Assembly (NCBI RefSeq): GCF_002553505.1
Contig: NZ_PDCP01000004.1
Coordinates: 124,001 to 188,000 of the forward strand
DNA from: Mycolicibacterium agri
GTDB lineage: Bacteria; Actinomycetota; Actinomycetes; Mycobacteriales; Mycobacteriaceae
Length of the DNA stretch: 64,000 nt
Reading direction: 5' to 3'
Part shown: one piece after another, positions 44,394 to 54,003 of the stretch
Position numbering within the stretch: the stretch's first letter is position 1
Layout: each line of letters begins with the position of its first letter
Translations under genes and position numbers: made by a program
Notes under the pieces: model-generated
The model's database searches: none
The model's input: the letters and a program-made list of their open reading frames with translations, nothing else
What the model was told of the DNA's origin: nothing

Positions 44394-45964
44394 AGCGCGG
44401 CCACCTTCGTCGACTGCCGGAACAGCACAAGCGTCACGGGGATCGCGAGCACCACCAACACGAGGGCGTACGGTGCGGCCGCCGCGTAGTCCAGCTCGCT
44501 GCTGAACGACCAGAACAGCATCGCCAGGGTCCGCGTGCCGGTGGGGGCCAGCAGCAGGGTAGCGGTCAATTCGGTTGCCACCGCCACGAATACAAACGCA
44601 GCAGCGGCGGCCGCGGCGGGCGCGGTGAGCCGCAGGGTGACCCGGAAAAAGGTCGCCGTCGGCGAACTGCCCAGCGACCGGGAGGCCTCCTCGAGGCCGG
44701 GCGGCACCTGGGCGAGTCCGGCGCGCACATTGACCAGGGCGCGGGGCATGAAGAGCAAGATGTAGGCGAACACAATGAGCGGCACGGATTGATACAGCGG
44801 GCGGGCGAAATGGATCGCCACGGTGACCAGCGCCAGCGCGGTGACGATGCCGGGCAGCGAGCTGGTGATGTAGTTCGCGCCCTCCACGGCACGGGCCAAC
44901 ACCCCGTGTGACCGGACCGCGACCCAGGCGACCGGGAACGCCAGCACCGTCGTCAACACGGCCGCGGCGGCGGCCAACCCGATGGTCTGGCCGAGCGCGG
45001 TGGCGATCTCGTCGACATCCCATACGTCCGCGCCGCCGATGGACAGCCACCGCAGGATCGTCCACACCGGCACACCGAGGGCGAGCGCGGCCAGCGCGGT
45101 GAGACCGGCCGTGGCCGTAATAGTGTAGTGCCGCAGGGGAATTGGCGCCGCGGCGCGAGGCGCGCCCGATCCGATTCTGGCGTATCTTGCGGTGCCGCGG
45201 GCAACGGCCTCAGAGACCAGCAGCACCAGGCACAACAGCACCAGCACCCCGGCGAGCATGCTGCCCGCCGCCCCGTCGAACGTGACCTGGAACTGCTGGA
45301 AGATCGCGACGGTGAAGGTGTCGAACCGCACCATGGCGAAGGCGCCGAACTCGGCGAGCAGATGGACCCCGATCAACAGGCCGCCGCCGAGGATCGCCAA
45401 CCGCAACTGCGGCAGCACGACGCGGAAGAACACCCCGGCCGAGTCGGAGCCCAGCGCCCGCGCCGACTCCTCCACGGCGGGATCGAGCCGGCGCAGCGTC
45501 GCCGCCACCGGCAGATACACGAACGGGAAATACGACAACGTCGAGATCAGCACGCCCGCCCACAGCCCGTTCAGCGACGGGATCACACCCACCCAGGCGT
45601 AGCTGTTGACGAACGCGGGAATGGCCAGCGGCGCAACGAACAACGGCCGCCACAGGGTGCGCCCGGGCAGGTCCGTCCGCTCCACCAACCAGGCCACCCC
45701 AACTCCGATCACCGCGCACAGCGGGACGGTGACCACCACGAGCGACACCGTGTTGATGAGCAGCTCGCCGACCCGCGGCCGAACCACCAGTTCGTAGGCG
45801 CGCGACCACCCCACCGATATCGCGCCCCACACCACGTAACCCAACGGGATGCACGTGGCGGCAACGAGAATCGCGACGGTCGCCGAGACGAGCGGCCCTG
45901 GGCGGGCCGTCGACTCCGGCCGCGATACCTCAGTCGCGGGGCGGGATAGCGGTGGTGCGACCAC
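44390..45964 (-). CDS. Ferric iron ABC transporter permease, two-domain (FbpB/AfuB-like)
   Basis: A 524-residue permease with about twelve membrane segments in two homologous halves. Each half carries the ATPase-contact EAA loop: EESARALGSDSAGVFFRVVL in the first, EEASRSLGSSPTATFFRV in the second. This fused layout is typical of FbpB/SfuB. The GTG start at 45964 directly follows the TAG of the binding-protein gene. It passes Fe3+ delivered by the upstream lipoprotein. Confidence 0.88.
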   Translation of the reverse strand: MVAPPLSRPATEVSRPESTARPGPLVSATVAILVAATCIPLGYVVWGAISVGWSRAYELVVRPRVGELLINTVSLVVVTVPLCAVIGVGVAWLVERTDLPGRTLWRPLFVAPLAIPAFVNSYAWVGVIPSLNGLWAGVLISTLSYFPFVYLPVAATLRRLDPAVEESARALGSDSAGVFFRVVLPQLRLAILGGGLLIGVHLLAEFGAFAMVRFDTFTVAIFQQFQVTFDGAAGSMLAGVLVLLCLVLLVSEAVARGTARYARIGSGAPRAAAPIPLRHYTITATAGLTALAALALGVPVWTILRWLSIGGADVWDVDEIATALGQTIGLAAAAAVLTTVLAFPVAWVAVRSHGVLARAVEGANYITSSLPGIVTALALVTVAIHFARPLYQSVPLIVFAYILLFMPRALVNVRAGLAQVPPGLEEASRSLGSSPTATFFRVTLRLTAPAAAAAAAFVFVAVATELTATLLLAPTGTRTLAMLFWSFSSELDYAAAAPYALVLVVLAIPVTLVLFRQSTKVAAL

Positions 45965-46981
45965 CTACAGCAGCCCAGCCTTCGTCATCAATTCGGTCAC
46001 CTTCTGCTCGTCGAGTGTCGACGGATCGACCTTGGGCGCCTGCAGTGAATCGAGCGGCGGCAGAGCCGGATTCGCGGGAACACCGCTGGCGACGGGGTAC
46101 TCGAACGAGTCGCCCTTCTCGAGCACTTCCTGGCCGGCCCGGCTCGTGATGAACTTGATGAACTGCTGGGCCTCTTGCGGCTTCTTGGCCGACTTCAGCA
46201 CTCCGCCACCGGACAGGCTCACAAAGGCGCCGGGGTCTTCGTTCTTGAAGTAGTGCAGAGCAGTATCAGCGCTGCCTTCTTTGGTTTTGGATTGGTCGCG
46301 ATACCAGTAGTAGTGGTAGATGATGCCGCCGTCGACCTCGCCGGCGTTGACGGCCTTCATGGTCGCGATGTTGTCGTTGTAGATCTTGGCGTTGGTCTTC
46401 ATGCCTGCCAACCACTGCTCGGTGGCGGGTTCGCCCTTGAGCTGCAGGTACGCCGACACAATGGCTTGGAAGTCCGCCTTGGCGGGAGCGCCGCCCCAGC
46501 GTCCCCGCCACTCCGGCTGCTGCAGGTCGGTCATGGACTTCGGCAGCTGGTCGGGCTGCAGCCGGTCCTTGTTGTAGACGAAGACGGTGCTGCGCGCCGC
46601 CACCCCGGTCCACTTGCCGGTCGCCGGGCGGAACTGCGCCGGCACCTGGTCGAGGGTGTCCTGGTTCAGGTCGGCGAACAGGCCAGCCTTCTCCACCGCG
46701 GCCATGGCGGGGGAGTTCTCGGTCAGGAAGACATCGGCGGGCGACGCGTCACCCTCGGCGACCAATTGATTGCCCAGCTCGGTGTCGCCGCCCTGACGGT
46801 AGGTCACCTTGATGCCGGTTTCCTCGGTGAAGGCGTCGATCCATTCCTTGGTCAGCGACTCGTGCTGGGCGTTATAGATGAGCAGCTCGTCGCCATCGTT
46901 CGAACTCGAACAGGCGGTCATCGACAGCGCGACGGCAAGCGTCGAGGCGATTGCGGCGATCCGGCTCCATCGGGGTCGCAT
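45965..46981 (-). CDS. Ferric iron-binding lipoprotein (FbpA/AfuA-like)
   Basis: A 338-residue class D binding protein with a lipoprotein signal (lipobox MTAC, Cys at about residue 24). Mature features of the FbpA group are LLIYNAQHESLTKEWIDAF, GDTELGNQL, ADVFLTENSPAM, and a Tyr-rich iron site IIYHYYWYRDQ. It captures Fe3+, possibly xenosiderophore-derived, outside the membrane. An AAAGGACC ribosome site precedes the ATG, and an IdeR-like box lies 36-54 bases upstream, so it heads an iron-repressed four-gene operon. Confidence 0.88.
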   Translation of the reverse strand: MRPRWSRIAAIASTLAVALSMTACSSSNDGDELLIYNAQHESLTKEWIDAFTEETGIKVTYRQGGDTELGNQLVAEGDASPADVFLTENSPAMAAVEKAGLFADLNQDTLDQVPAQFRPATGKWTGVAARSTVFVYNKDRLQPDQLPKSMTDLQQPEWRGRWGGAPAKADFQAIVSAYLQLKGEPATEQWLAGMKTNAKIYNDNIATMKAVNAGEVDGGIIYHYYWYRDQSKTKEGSADTALHYFKNEDPGAFVSLSGGGVLKSAKKPQEAQQFIKFITSRAGQEVLEKGDSFEYPVASGVPANPALPPLDSLQAPKVDPSTLDEQKVTELMTKAGLL

Positions 46982-47016
46982 CCAGGCGGTCCTTTCTTGG
47001 CGCCATCGGGGCGTCT

Positions 47017-47035
47017 TTAGCTGAGGTTTACCTAA
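47017..47035. promoter_or_regulatory. IdeR-type iron box for the Fbp operon
   Basis: TTAGCTGAGGTTTACCTAA matches 15 of 19 IdeR consensus positions, with both ends (TTAG and ACCTAA) intact. It lies 36 bases upstream of the FbpA-like start and 172 bases upstream of the divergent haemophore-like gene, which it may also influence. Apart from this box I see nothing recognisable in 46982-47206. Confidence 0.75.
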
Positions 47036-47206
47036 TCAACATGAACATACCCTTACTCCGATCGCGCCGAGGGCTGCCCCGTACACATCGGGCCTGTGAA
47101 TTGGCTGGCGATCGGAGCCTGACCCGCTTTCGCGGGCCATCCGCAGCGCGACGTGTAAGACTCTCAGCAGCTTGGCCGGTTCTGGATGACGACGAGGGGT
47201 GACCGA

Positions 47207-47593
47207 ATGACAACGTCTACAACTGTGATGCGCCGTGGGGTGATGGGTGCGCTGCTGGGAGTGCTCGGCGGTGCCGCGGCGATCACGGTGGCGCTGCCGA
47301 CGGCCAGTGCCGCACCGTGCACGGCAAGCGGGCTGTCCTCGACTGCCAGCGGGGTGCTGGCCGAAGCGGGCACCTATCTGGCCGCGCATCCCGGCGCCGA
47401 CGACGTGTTGACCGCGGCAGGCTCGCAGCCGACGGACCAGGCCAAGGCCAATGTCCAGAACTATTTCCTGGGGCATCCGGGTGAGTTCCTCGACCTCAAG
47501 CGGATCGCCCAACCGTTGACGGATCTGCGCGCCCAGTGCGGCGTTTCGGTGTCGCCGGGGCAGTTGGCGGCGCTGGTCGAACAGTTCCAGTAA
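47207..47593 (+). CDS. Secreted haemophore-like haem-binding protein
   Basis: A 128-residue exported protein. A Sec signal peptide (MRRGVMGALLGVLGGAAAITVAL, cleavage after PTASA) precedes a mature domain of about 90 residues starting APCTASGL. The fold is the mycobacterial haemophore type (Rv0203/MHB family): paired Cys (one at the start, one in RAQCGVS), the TYLAAHPGADD helix with adjacent Tyr and His, and a second NYFLGHPGEF. The family binds haem through such Tyr/His residues. The ATG at 47207 has GAGGGG upstream and was preferred over the ATG at 47186. Its position beside the Fbp operon fits an iron-acquisition role, though haem binding is inferred from family resemblance. Confidence 0.75.
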   Translation: MTTSTTVMRRGVMGALLGVLGGAAAITVALPTASAAPCTASGLSSTASGVLAEAGTYLAAHPGADDVLTAAGSQPTDQAKANVQNYFLGHPGEFLDLKRIAQPLTDLRAQCGVSVSPGQLAALVEQFQ

Positions 47594-47605
47594 CTACATC
47601 CGGCG

Positions 47606-48424
47606 TTACATGCGTCCATGGCGGCTGCGGACGAAGCTGTAGGCGCCGAACGCGGCGATGCCCACCGCGGCGAGGATCAGAAGGATCTTGCCGAATGGGG
47701 CCTGGCCCAGCGTCTTGACGGCCGCGTCCAGGCCTGCGGCCTTCGCCGGATCGGCCTGCAGCGTCGCGACGATGACGAGCAAGCCCGCGCCGCCAAGGAC
47801 CAACCCCTTGGCCACGTAGCCGGTGACGCCGACCGCGGTGACGCCGGTGCCGCCATACACGCGCAGGTCCTTGAGGAACTTCTTGGCTGCGCCCTTGTAG
47901 ACGTGATAGCCGCCGACGGCCGCGACGCCGAGGCCGACGATGATGAGCAGCGCCTTGCCCCAGCCGGACTGCATCAACTGCGCGGAGAGCCCGGCGTTCT
48001 GCTGCCCGTTGGACTGGCCGCCGCCCATGGCGAACCGGGCGGCCGAGAACGCGATCGCAAAGTTCGCGACCGCCAGCCCGAGCGACTTGACGCGCTTCCA
48101 GGCGGGGTTGTCGTCGTGCTGCGCGCCGGTGCGTTCGCCGGGCTTAGAACCGACGACGGCCTCGGCAACGCGCCACAGCCCGAGGGCCAGCAGTCCGATG
48201 GCGGCGACCCACAGCATGATCCTTCCGCCGGGCTGGCCGGCCAGCGTCGCGAGTGCACCGGACTGGTCGGCGCTTCCGCCGGAGCCGAACGCCAGCCGCA
48301 GGATGATGAAGCCGACCAGTAGGTGCAGCACGCCGCTGGCGGCGAAGCCGGCGCGGGCCGTGTACTCGAATGCCTTGCTGTCGGTTGCCCGATCGACTGC
48401 GCCGTGAACTGACGTGGTGCTCAT
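47606..48424 (-). CDS. DUF1206 integral membrane protein
   Basis: A 272-residue membrane protein made of three repeats of a two-helix unit, each beginning near a Gly/Tyr pair (EYTARAGFAASG, VANFAIAFSAARFA, GYVAKGLVLGGAG), giving about six membrane segments. This is the DUF1206 architecture, whose function is unknown. An AGGAGG ribosome site precedes the ATG at 48424. It is convergent with the haemophore-like gene (12-base gap) and divergent from the DMT transporter. Confidence 0.85.
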   Translation of the reverse strand: MSTTSVHGAVDRATDSKAFEYTARAGFAASGVLHLLVGFIILRLAFGSGGSADQSGALATLAGQPGGRIMLWVAAIGLLALGLWRVAEAVVGSKPGERTGAQHDDNPAWKRVKSLGLAVANFAIAFSAARFAMGGGQSNGQQNAGLSAQLMQSGWGKALLIIVGLGVAAVGGYHVYKGAAKKFLKDLRVYGGTGVTAVGVTGYVAKGLVLGGAGLLVIVATLQADPAKAAGLDAAVKTLGQAPFGKILLILAAVGIAAFGAYSFVRSRHGRM

Positions 48425-48563
48425 CTCGACCTCCTAGCCGGTTGCCGAAGCCAGTACCCGCTTTTTGACGCAGTCGAAACCTGCGGTTCGTGTGCCCCGC
48501 GGATGGCGGTTTCATCCGGGGTTCACCCGGCCACGTAGGGTCGGCGCGAAAGGAGAGCCGCGG

Positions 48564-49403
48564 GTGACGTTGTCGATCGTGTTCGCCGTGCTCTTCTCGG
48601 CGTTGCTGCACGCGACGTGGAACTCGTTGGCGCACGCCGTTTCTGACCGTCTGGTGGGCTTCGCGCTGATCGGCGTGGCCGACGCGATCGGCGGCGGCGC
48701 AATGGTGGCCTTCGCCGGTCTGCCACCCGCGGGAGCCTGGCCGTTCGTCATCGCCTCCGCCGCACTGCACGTCGTGTACAACCTGCTGCTGCTGGCGAGC
48801 TACGAACTTGGTGAGTTCAGCCAGATGTATCCCCTGGCGCGGGGCACGTCGCCGTGGGTGGTCGCGCTGGTGTCGGTCGTGGTGCTCGGTCACCAGCTGC
48901 CCCTTACCGAGCTTGCGGGCGTGCTGGCGGTGTCGGGCGGGCTCATCGCGTTGGTGTTCATCGGCGGCCGGCCGAATCGCAAGGAACTGCCCGCACTCGC
49001 CGCGGCCGCGCTGACCGGCCTGGCGATCGCCTCGTACACGGTCGTCGACGGGGTGGGGGTGATGCAGGCGCCGCTGTTGGCCTACACCGGCTGGATGTTC
49101 CTGCTTCAGGGCCCGCCGATCGCGGTGCCTGCCGCGGTTCGCCGCGGCAGGCACCTACCCACCGCGGTGCGCGGTTCGGCGGCGGCCGGGCTTGCGGGCG
49201 GTGCCATCTCGATCGCGGCCTACACGATCGTGCTGTGGGCGCAGACCAGCGGTGCGCTCGCCCCCATCGCCGCGCTGCGCGAGACGAGCATCGTGTTCGG
49301 CGCGCTGATCGGAGCGGTGTTCCTCGGTGAGCGCCTCGGCGCGCGGCGCGCAATCGCGGCCGCGGTGGTGCTGGCCGGGGTCGTGTTGATCACCCTGCCG
49401 TGA
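48564..49403 (+). CDS. DMT-superfamily (EamA-type) transporter
   Basis: A 279-residue protein with about ten hydrophobic segments in two EamA-like halves (LLHATWNSLAHAVSD and SYELGEFSQMYPLARGTSPW in the first; QTSGALAPIAALRETSIVFGALIGAVFLGE in the second, the usual closing signature). It probably exports a small metabolite; the substrate is unknown. The frame is open further upstream, but the GTG at 48564 follows AAAGGAGAG and begins directly at the first membrane helix. Confidence 0.85.
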   Translation: MTLSIVFAVLFSALLHATWNSLAHAVSDRLVGFALIGVADAIGGGAMVAFAGLPPAGAWPFVIASAALHVVYNLLLLASYELGEFSQMYPLARGTSPWVVALVSVVVLGHQLPLTELAGVLAVSGGLIALVFIGGRPNRKELPALAAAALTGLAIASYTVVDGVGVMQAPLLAYTGWMFLLQGPPIAVPAAVRRGRHLPTAVRGSAAAGLAGGAISIAAYTIVLWAQTSGALAPIAALRETSIVFGALIGAVFLGERLGARRAIAAAVVLAGVVLITLP

Positions 49404-49440
49404 GTCGGTTCGTGGACAGAGGCGATCGGCCGTGAAGCCA

Positions 49441-52400
49441 CTAAAGGTAGAAGTGGTCGGCGTACACGAGCCTCTCGGTCTTGGTCAGTTCTTCAGTACC
49501 TGGGTGCGGATCGGCCGTCATGATCTCGTACTCCTCGACCTGTACGCGCAGATCATCCGTCGTGGAGGGGGTGGCGAGCGGCTCGGGGGGCGTCAAGGAC
49601 AATGCCGCCGACCACGTGGCGTTGAACGACACGCCATCCACACCAGCCAACTCGCACTGCACGGCTTCGCCACGCTTCACCCAGTCGATGTCGGAGTTCG
49701 ACACCGCGTTGCGGGCCTGCAGGGTCGCCACCACTCGCCGGGTTTTCGGCAGTAGTTCCGCCAGCTGCTCGAAGTTCGGCTTCTCGGGCAGGGAAATCCC
49801 CGGCGCACCTGTCAGTGCGGTGACGCCACTCAGCGAGATGCGCACCTCTCCCAACTCCGGACGGCTCAGCGTGCCGATGCGTTCCGGAGGCAGCTGAACG
49901 AAGTCCGTAGTGACGACGGGCGAAAACGCCTGCCCGGCAATGGAGTTCGGCTGGTACCTCGCAACGGCCAGCCGTAGGAACGGCCAGACGGCATTGGTCG
50001 AATCCAAGATGACGTCGACAAACCAGCGCTTGCGTTTCGGATCGAACTCGGGAACATAGGCATAGGCGTTGACCGTCCTATCCCGCTGCTTGGCATCGAC
50101 TGGTCCGTTACGCACCACGTGCGCAACCGGGCGGCCGGGCAGGCTTTCCGGAGCCAGCCGCAGCTGCACAGCGCGTTGCTGCCACGCAGGCAGGATCGGC
50201 ACCTCATAGGAGTAACTCATGGCAGGACCGACCTGAATCGGGTCGCGGGCCCACAGGCTGACCGTCTCCGGGCGGCTCCCCGGCAGGCTGGGCTCGCCGA
50301 ACATCGCCGGATCGCCGGTTGTGATGACGGCCAGCATTTCGCCGTCGCCGCTGGAAAACCACGGCCGATCCAGCCAGATGCGAACCCCGCTGCGACGAAC
50401 GCGCCGCACAGCGAACGGGTGCTCGGGCTCAGTGTGCTCCTCCCACTTGAACATCGGCATGATGGCGTGCACGCTCGGCGGAGCTGGGCGCGCCGAACTC
50501 GGTATGATCACCTCGACCGCGTTGCCCGCCGACTCGGCATCGCCGACCGGAGGCAGTTCGTCGGGCAAGAAGAATTCGCGGTATCTCGACGATCCGTGCA
50601 ACTGGTAGATCACCTTGCGTGCCTTGGTGTCTGGCAGACGATGGATCGCGGTCCTGATGGGCTCGACAACCTTCCGTGAGCCCACCTCATCCGCCGGTGT
50701 GATCTCCGCGTCGTCGAGTGTCAGCAGCGAGAAGCGCTCGGACTCGGCGATCCGGTAGTCGGCGACGACCTCAGCGGTGGTCCGCTGCTCGGGTCCGTCG
50801 GCGTCGGGGTCATCTACGCGATCTACCCACCGTGCGTGCAACTCGATTTTGTCGGTGCTGGCGCCGTGTACGTCGAGAACTCCGTCCAGCGCCGCGGGCG
50901 CCATTCCTGGCTTGCGCGGTCGTGCCGCGAGCCGGGAGATCTTCGGCGCGATGGCCGGGCGCGCTGTCGCATGTACCAGGCGGACCTCCTCCGCGGGCGT
51001 CAACCACCACATCCAGCCGTTGCGGGCGGCATCGGCGAGCACTTCCCGCTCCGCATCGGACACAGTCGCGTCGTGCACCGGATGATGGACCCAGAGCCCC
51101 ATCTTCGCGAGGTGTTCGTTGTCGAGCATCGTGGAGATCCTGAGGGCGACCTGTTCACCCTGGGGAAGACCAACGTGGATGACATTGCCGTCCTGCCGCG
51201 CATCCAGACGGTCGGCATTGTGCAGCACCAGTCGCAGCGGCTGTAGTTCGGGCCACGTTCCCACGTACTTCACGAACACCGACTGCAAGACGCGCGGGTT
51301 GAGAAATTGATGATTTGCACCGGCCTCGTAAAACACCAACGCCACGCCATTCGCCATCGGATCTGGCAGGTAGGGCACTACCAGTTGGTCGACGTTATGA
51401 ATGACGTACTGGCCCTCCTTGGGTTGGACATCGGGATCCTGAATGCTCTCCAGGGTTTCACCGTCAGTGACGCCGGGCATCGAGATGAGCTCGACGCCGG
51501 GCTGGACGACGGTCTTCTTCGGATCATTGAGATCCTGAATCCTGGTGTGAAAGAGGTTTCCTCGCTCTTTGAGTGCGATCGCGTACGCGCGTGCGCGATT
51601 GCCCGTGAGCATCAAGTTGTCAAGGCGTCCGTCCTGCTCCGCCTCCAGCTCACTGCCCTTCGGCGGCACAATATGACGTTGACAGGTTCCCGGTGATCCG
51701 GTCAGGCCGGTCCGAATCACCATGCGTTGCAACGACTCGCCGGTGATGTAGGCGGACCTGGGCACCAGCGCCGGGGCAGGGATCGGATCCCAACGCAGGA
51801 ATTTCCGCGGCGCAGTGACGGTTTCCGGGTCTTCTGAGTCCGCCGAAAGCGCCGCGAGCAGGTGGGGGTCGACATCCCAGTGAGGCCGGATCGTCAGTGC
51901 CTTGGCGTTCTCCACGACCGAGGCCGTTGCGCGTTCGACATCGGCTCGCACCCCTTGACCGCCAGGGCGGTAGCAGGGCAGCGTGCCGGTGTCCGAATTG
52001 CGCAGCGACTCCAACAGTCCGAGCCGATCGCGCTGGGCGGCCTCGTCGCGCAGCCTCTCGAGGTGCTCGGCGGCTGCAGCCACCAGCGACGCATTCGCCG
52101 TCGTCGGTGGCAACTGATCCATCGGAACGCCGTTGCCGGCCAGATCGACTCCTGCGATGCGGAACGAGTATCGGCGGCCGTAGCGCAAGGCGGGTAGTGA
52201 CCCAGGTTTGGCGGCCGACCTCACCCACAATCCGTCGACCGATCCGCCTGCCTCCTCGATGATCTCGGTGTCAGGATTGCTCGGCTCAGGATTATCGGTC
52301 GTTGCACCGTTGTGTTTGATCACCTTGCCGGGGCGTGGTGCTGACAGGCTCCATCCGTCCCAGCCGGCTAACACCTCGTGTGCGTAGTACGGGTTGTCCT

Positions 52401-54000
52401 CGCCGCCGGGCGTTCGACTCAACGGTGGGTTCTGCAGATGGCCGACGTCAGGTTCTGCGGTGAGGAACGGTGTCGGCGTCGACGCACCCGTCTTGAAAGA
52501 CACGTCGACCGTGCGCTCGTGCAGGCTGTGCCACTTGCGCGTGAAGTCATCCCAGACCTCGATTCGCGTGCCGCGCAACAACCCCTCAAAGTGAAAGGCT
52601 TGGCGCTGCTGCGCTGCGTTCGGGTCTTCGATAATGGGTTTCAGGGTCTCGCTCGTTGCAACCTGGGCCTGCAGCCGTTCCGCTCGATCGAGTTCGGCGA
52701 CCGCAAAACCGGTGGCCCGTAGGGCGGCGGGCGCGTATGAACCACGGTCACCGTTGATTTCGATGGCGAGTGCACGCAGGGCGCTGCGAAGATGTTGCTC
52801 GAGCGAGAGTGCGGAGGCGTCCGGATCGAGGTCCATCACGCGATATCGGTCCGGCCTGCCGATCCGCATTCGCCCTCCGTGCCAGCGCGTGTCGTCTTTC
52901 GGCTGCGCGTAGAACCGGTCCCCCTCCGCTTGGCAGAGCGTTGCGGGTGCGAGGTATCGCTCGGTGTCAACGGCGTCGGCGTTCGCGAGCGTGATGTCGC
53001 ACCAGATGCGTTGCGCGTTCTTCAACCTGTCCAGGTCGTCCTCGTGCACCTTCACATCGACGATCAAGCCGAGCTTGCGCGCAAGGGCGGACACATTGCA
53101 GGCAGTCGCGACGCGCTCGTGGAACGCGGGCGTGGGGTGCGTGGTTCGCGCAGGCGCAAGCGACGAGTCCGGTGTGGGCTGGGGTTCGTACTGGGCCTCT
53201 TTGCGTTCGTAGTAGCGATAGGCGCGGCGGGTATCGCGAAGTATCGACAGCATCGGCGGGATAGGCACCCCGACATTCCCGTTGTCGAGGCCGTCGAGGT
53301 ACGTGCTGATGTTCTCGTCGAGGCGGTCGTGCTCGAGCAGCAGCTCGATCGGCGATTTCCAGGGCTGGCCCGCGAACGCGTCATGAAGTGCAGGCCCGGG
53401 CACGGGATTTTCGGGCTCCGGTTTCTGCGGATCGAGAGCATCGCCTGCGGCCTTGGCTCGATCGGCTCGGATTCTGTCCAATCGTTCTCTCTGCTGATCG
53501 AGATAGCCGTCGCCTTCGCCGGTCAGTTCGTCGATGACGTTGGCGGCGTCGCGGACGTTCCGCAACGCGCTGAACACCGCGTCGGCAAGCGCATTGCCAC
53601 GGACTCCGGGCCTGTCGACCGGGGAACACAGCAGTGATACGTAGTGCACCCAAAGTGCATAATCCGACATTCGATGCGCGGGAAAGCTCATCCACGTGGC
53701 CGAAGCGGGCTTCGGTGTCGGGTAGTCCTCGACCTCGGTCTCAGGCGGAAACACTTTGGCCCAGATCGTCTTGTCGGACTTGTTGAGTACTTCGCAGCGG
53801 ATGGGATCCGGGTCGCTCTTGTCGGTGTACAGCTCGATCGTCGCGCCGGCCAGGGTTTCGACCCAGTCGACCATTGGCGGGTAGTCGGTCAGCTGGCCGC
53901 CGCCGTCGAGGCGATGGGAGATGTACAGCGACACATGAAATTCCGCTGACGGGCTGACCGAGTAGGGCAGAACCGTTGTCATGTACCGGGTGGTGGGCAT
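49441..54000 (-). CDS. Large uncharacterised protein, partner of the LysM/propeller protein
   Basis: A 1519-residue protein I do not recognise. By eye it is mixed alpha/beta without a signal peptide or membrane segment. An Arg/Glu/Asp-rich, probably helical stretch spans about residues 140-200 (RERLDRIRADRAKAAGD), and a possible fibronectin-III-like unit is near LPALRYGRRYSFRIAGVDLAGNG. It starts three bases after the stop of the 1674-residue gene with AGGAG in front, so the two are co-transcribed and probably act together. Base composition is visibly lower in GC than the flanks: 64 of 120 bases in 51301-51420 are G or C, against 40 of 60 in an NRPS line. It is convergent with the DMT transporter. 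The function is unknown. Confidence 0.85.
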   Translation of the reverse strand: MPTTRYMTTVLPYSVSPSAEFHVSLYISHRLDGGGQLTDYPPMVDWVETLAGATIELYTDKSDPDPIRCEVLNKSDKTIWAKVFPPETEVEDYPTPKPASATWMSFPAHRMSDYALWVHYVSLLCSPVDRPGVRGNALADAVFSALRNVRDAANVIDELTGEGDGYLDQQRERLDRIRADRAKAAGDALDPQKPEPENPVPGPALHDAFAGQPWKSPIELLLEHDRLDENISTYLDGLDNGNVGVPIPPMLSILRDTRRAYRYYERKEAQYEPQPTPDSSLAPARTTHPTPAFHERVATACNVSALARKLGLIVDVKVHEDDLDRLKNAQRIWCDITLANADAVDTERYLAPATLCQAEGDRFYAQPKDDTRWHGGRMRIGRPDRYRVMDLDPDASALSLEQHLRSALRALAIEINGDRGSYAPAALRATGFAVAELDRAERLQAQVATSETLKPIIEDPNAAQQRQAFHFEGLLRGTRIEVWDDFTRKWHSLHERTVDVSFKTGASTPTPFLTAEPDVGHLQNPPLSRTPGGEDNPYYAHEVLAGWDGWSLSAPRPGKVIKHNGATTDNPEPSNPDTEIIEEAGGSVDGLWVRSAAKPGSLPALRYGRRYSFRIAGVDLAGNGVPMDQLPPTTANASLVAAAAEHLERLRDEAAQRDRLGLLESLRNSDTGTLPCYRPGGQGVRADVERATASVVENAKALTIRPHWDVDPHLLAALSADSEDPETVTAPRKFLRWDPIPAPALVPRSAYITGESLQRMVIRTGLTGSPGTCQRHIVPPKGSELEAEQDGRLDNLMLTGNRARAYAIALKERGNLFHTRIQDLNDPKKTVVQPGVELISMPGVTDGETLESIQDPDVQPKEGQYVIHNVDQLVVPYLPDPMANGVALVFYEAGANHQFLNPRVLQSVFVKYVGTWPELQPLRLVLHNADRLDARQDGNVIHVGLPQGEQVALRISTMLDNEHLAKMGLWVHHPVHDATVSDAEREVLADAARNGWMWWLTPAEEVRLVHATARPAIAPKISRLAARPRKPGMAPAALDGVLDVHGASTDKIELHARWVDRVDDPDADGPEQRTTAEVVADYRIAESERFSLLTLDDAEITPADEVGSRKVVEPIRTAIHRLPDTKARKVIYQLHGSSRYREFFLPDELPPVGDAESAGNAVEVIIPSSARPAPPSVHAIMPMFKWEEHTEPEHPFAVRRVRRSGVRIWLDRPWFSSGDGEMLAVITTGDPAMFGEPSLPGSRPETVSLWARDPIQVGPAMSYSYEVPILPAWQQRAVQLRLAPESLPGRPVAHVVRNGPVDAKQRDRTVNAYAYVPEFDPKRKRWFVDVILDSTNAVWPFLRLAVARYQPNSIAGQAFSPVVTTDFVQLPPERIGTLSRPELGEVRISLSGVTALTGAPGISLPEKPNFEQLAELLPKTRRVVATLQARNAVSNSDIDWVKRGEAVQCELAGVDGVSFNATWSAALSLTPPEPLATPSTTDDLRVQVEEYEIMTADPHPGTEELTKTERLVYADHFYL

Positions 54001-54003
54001 CGG

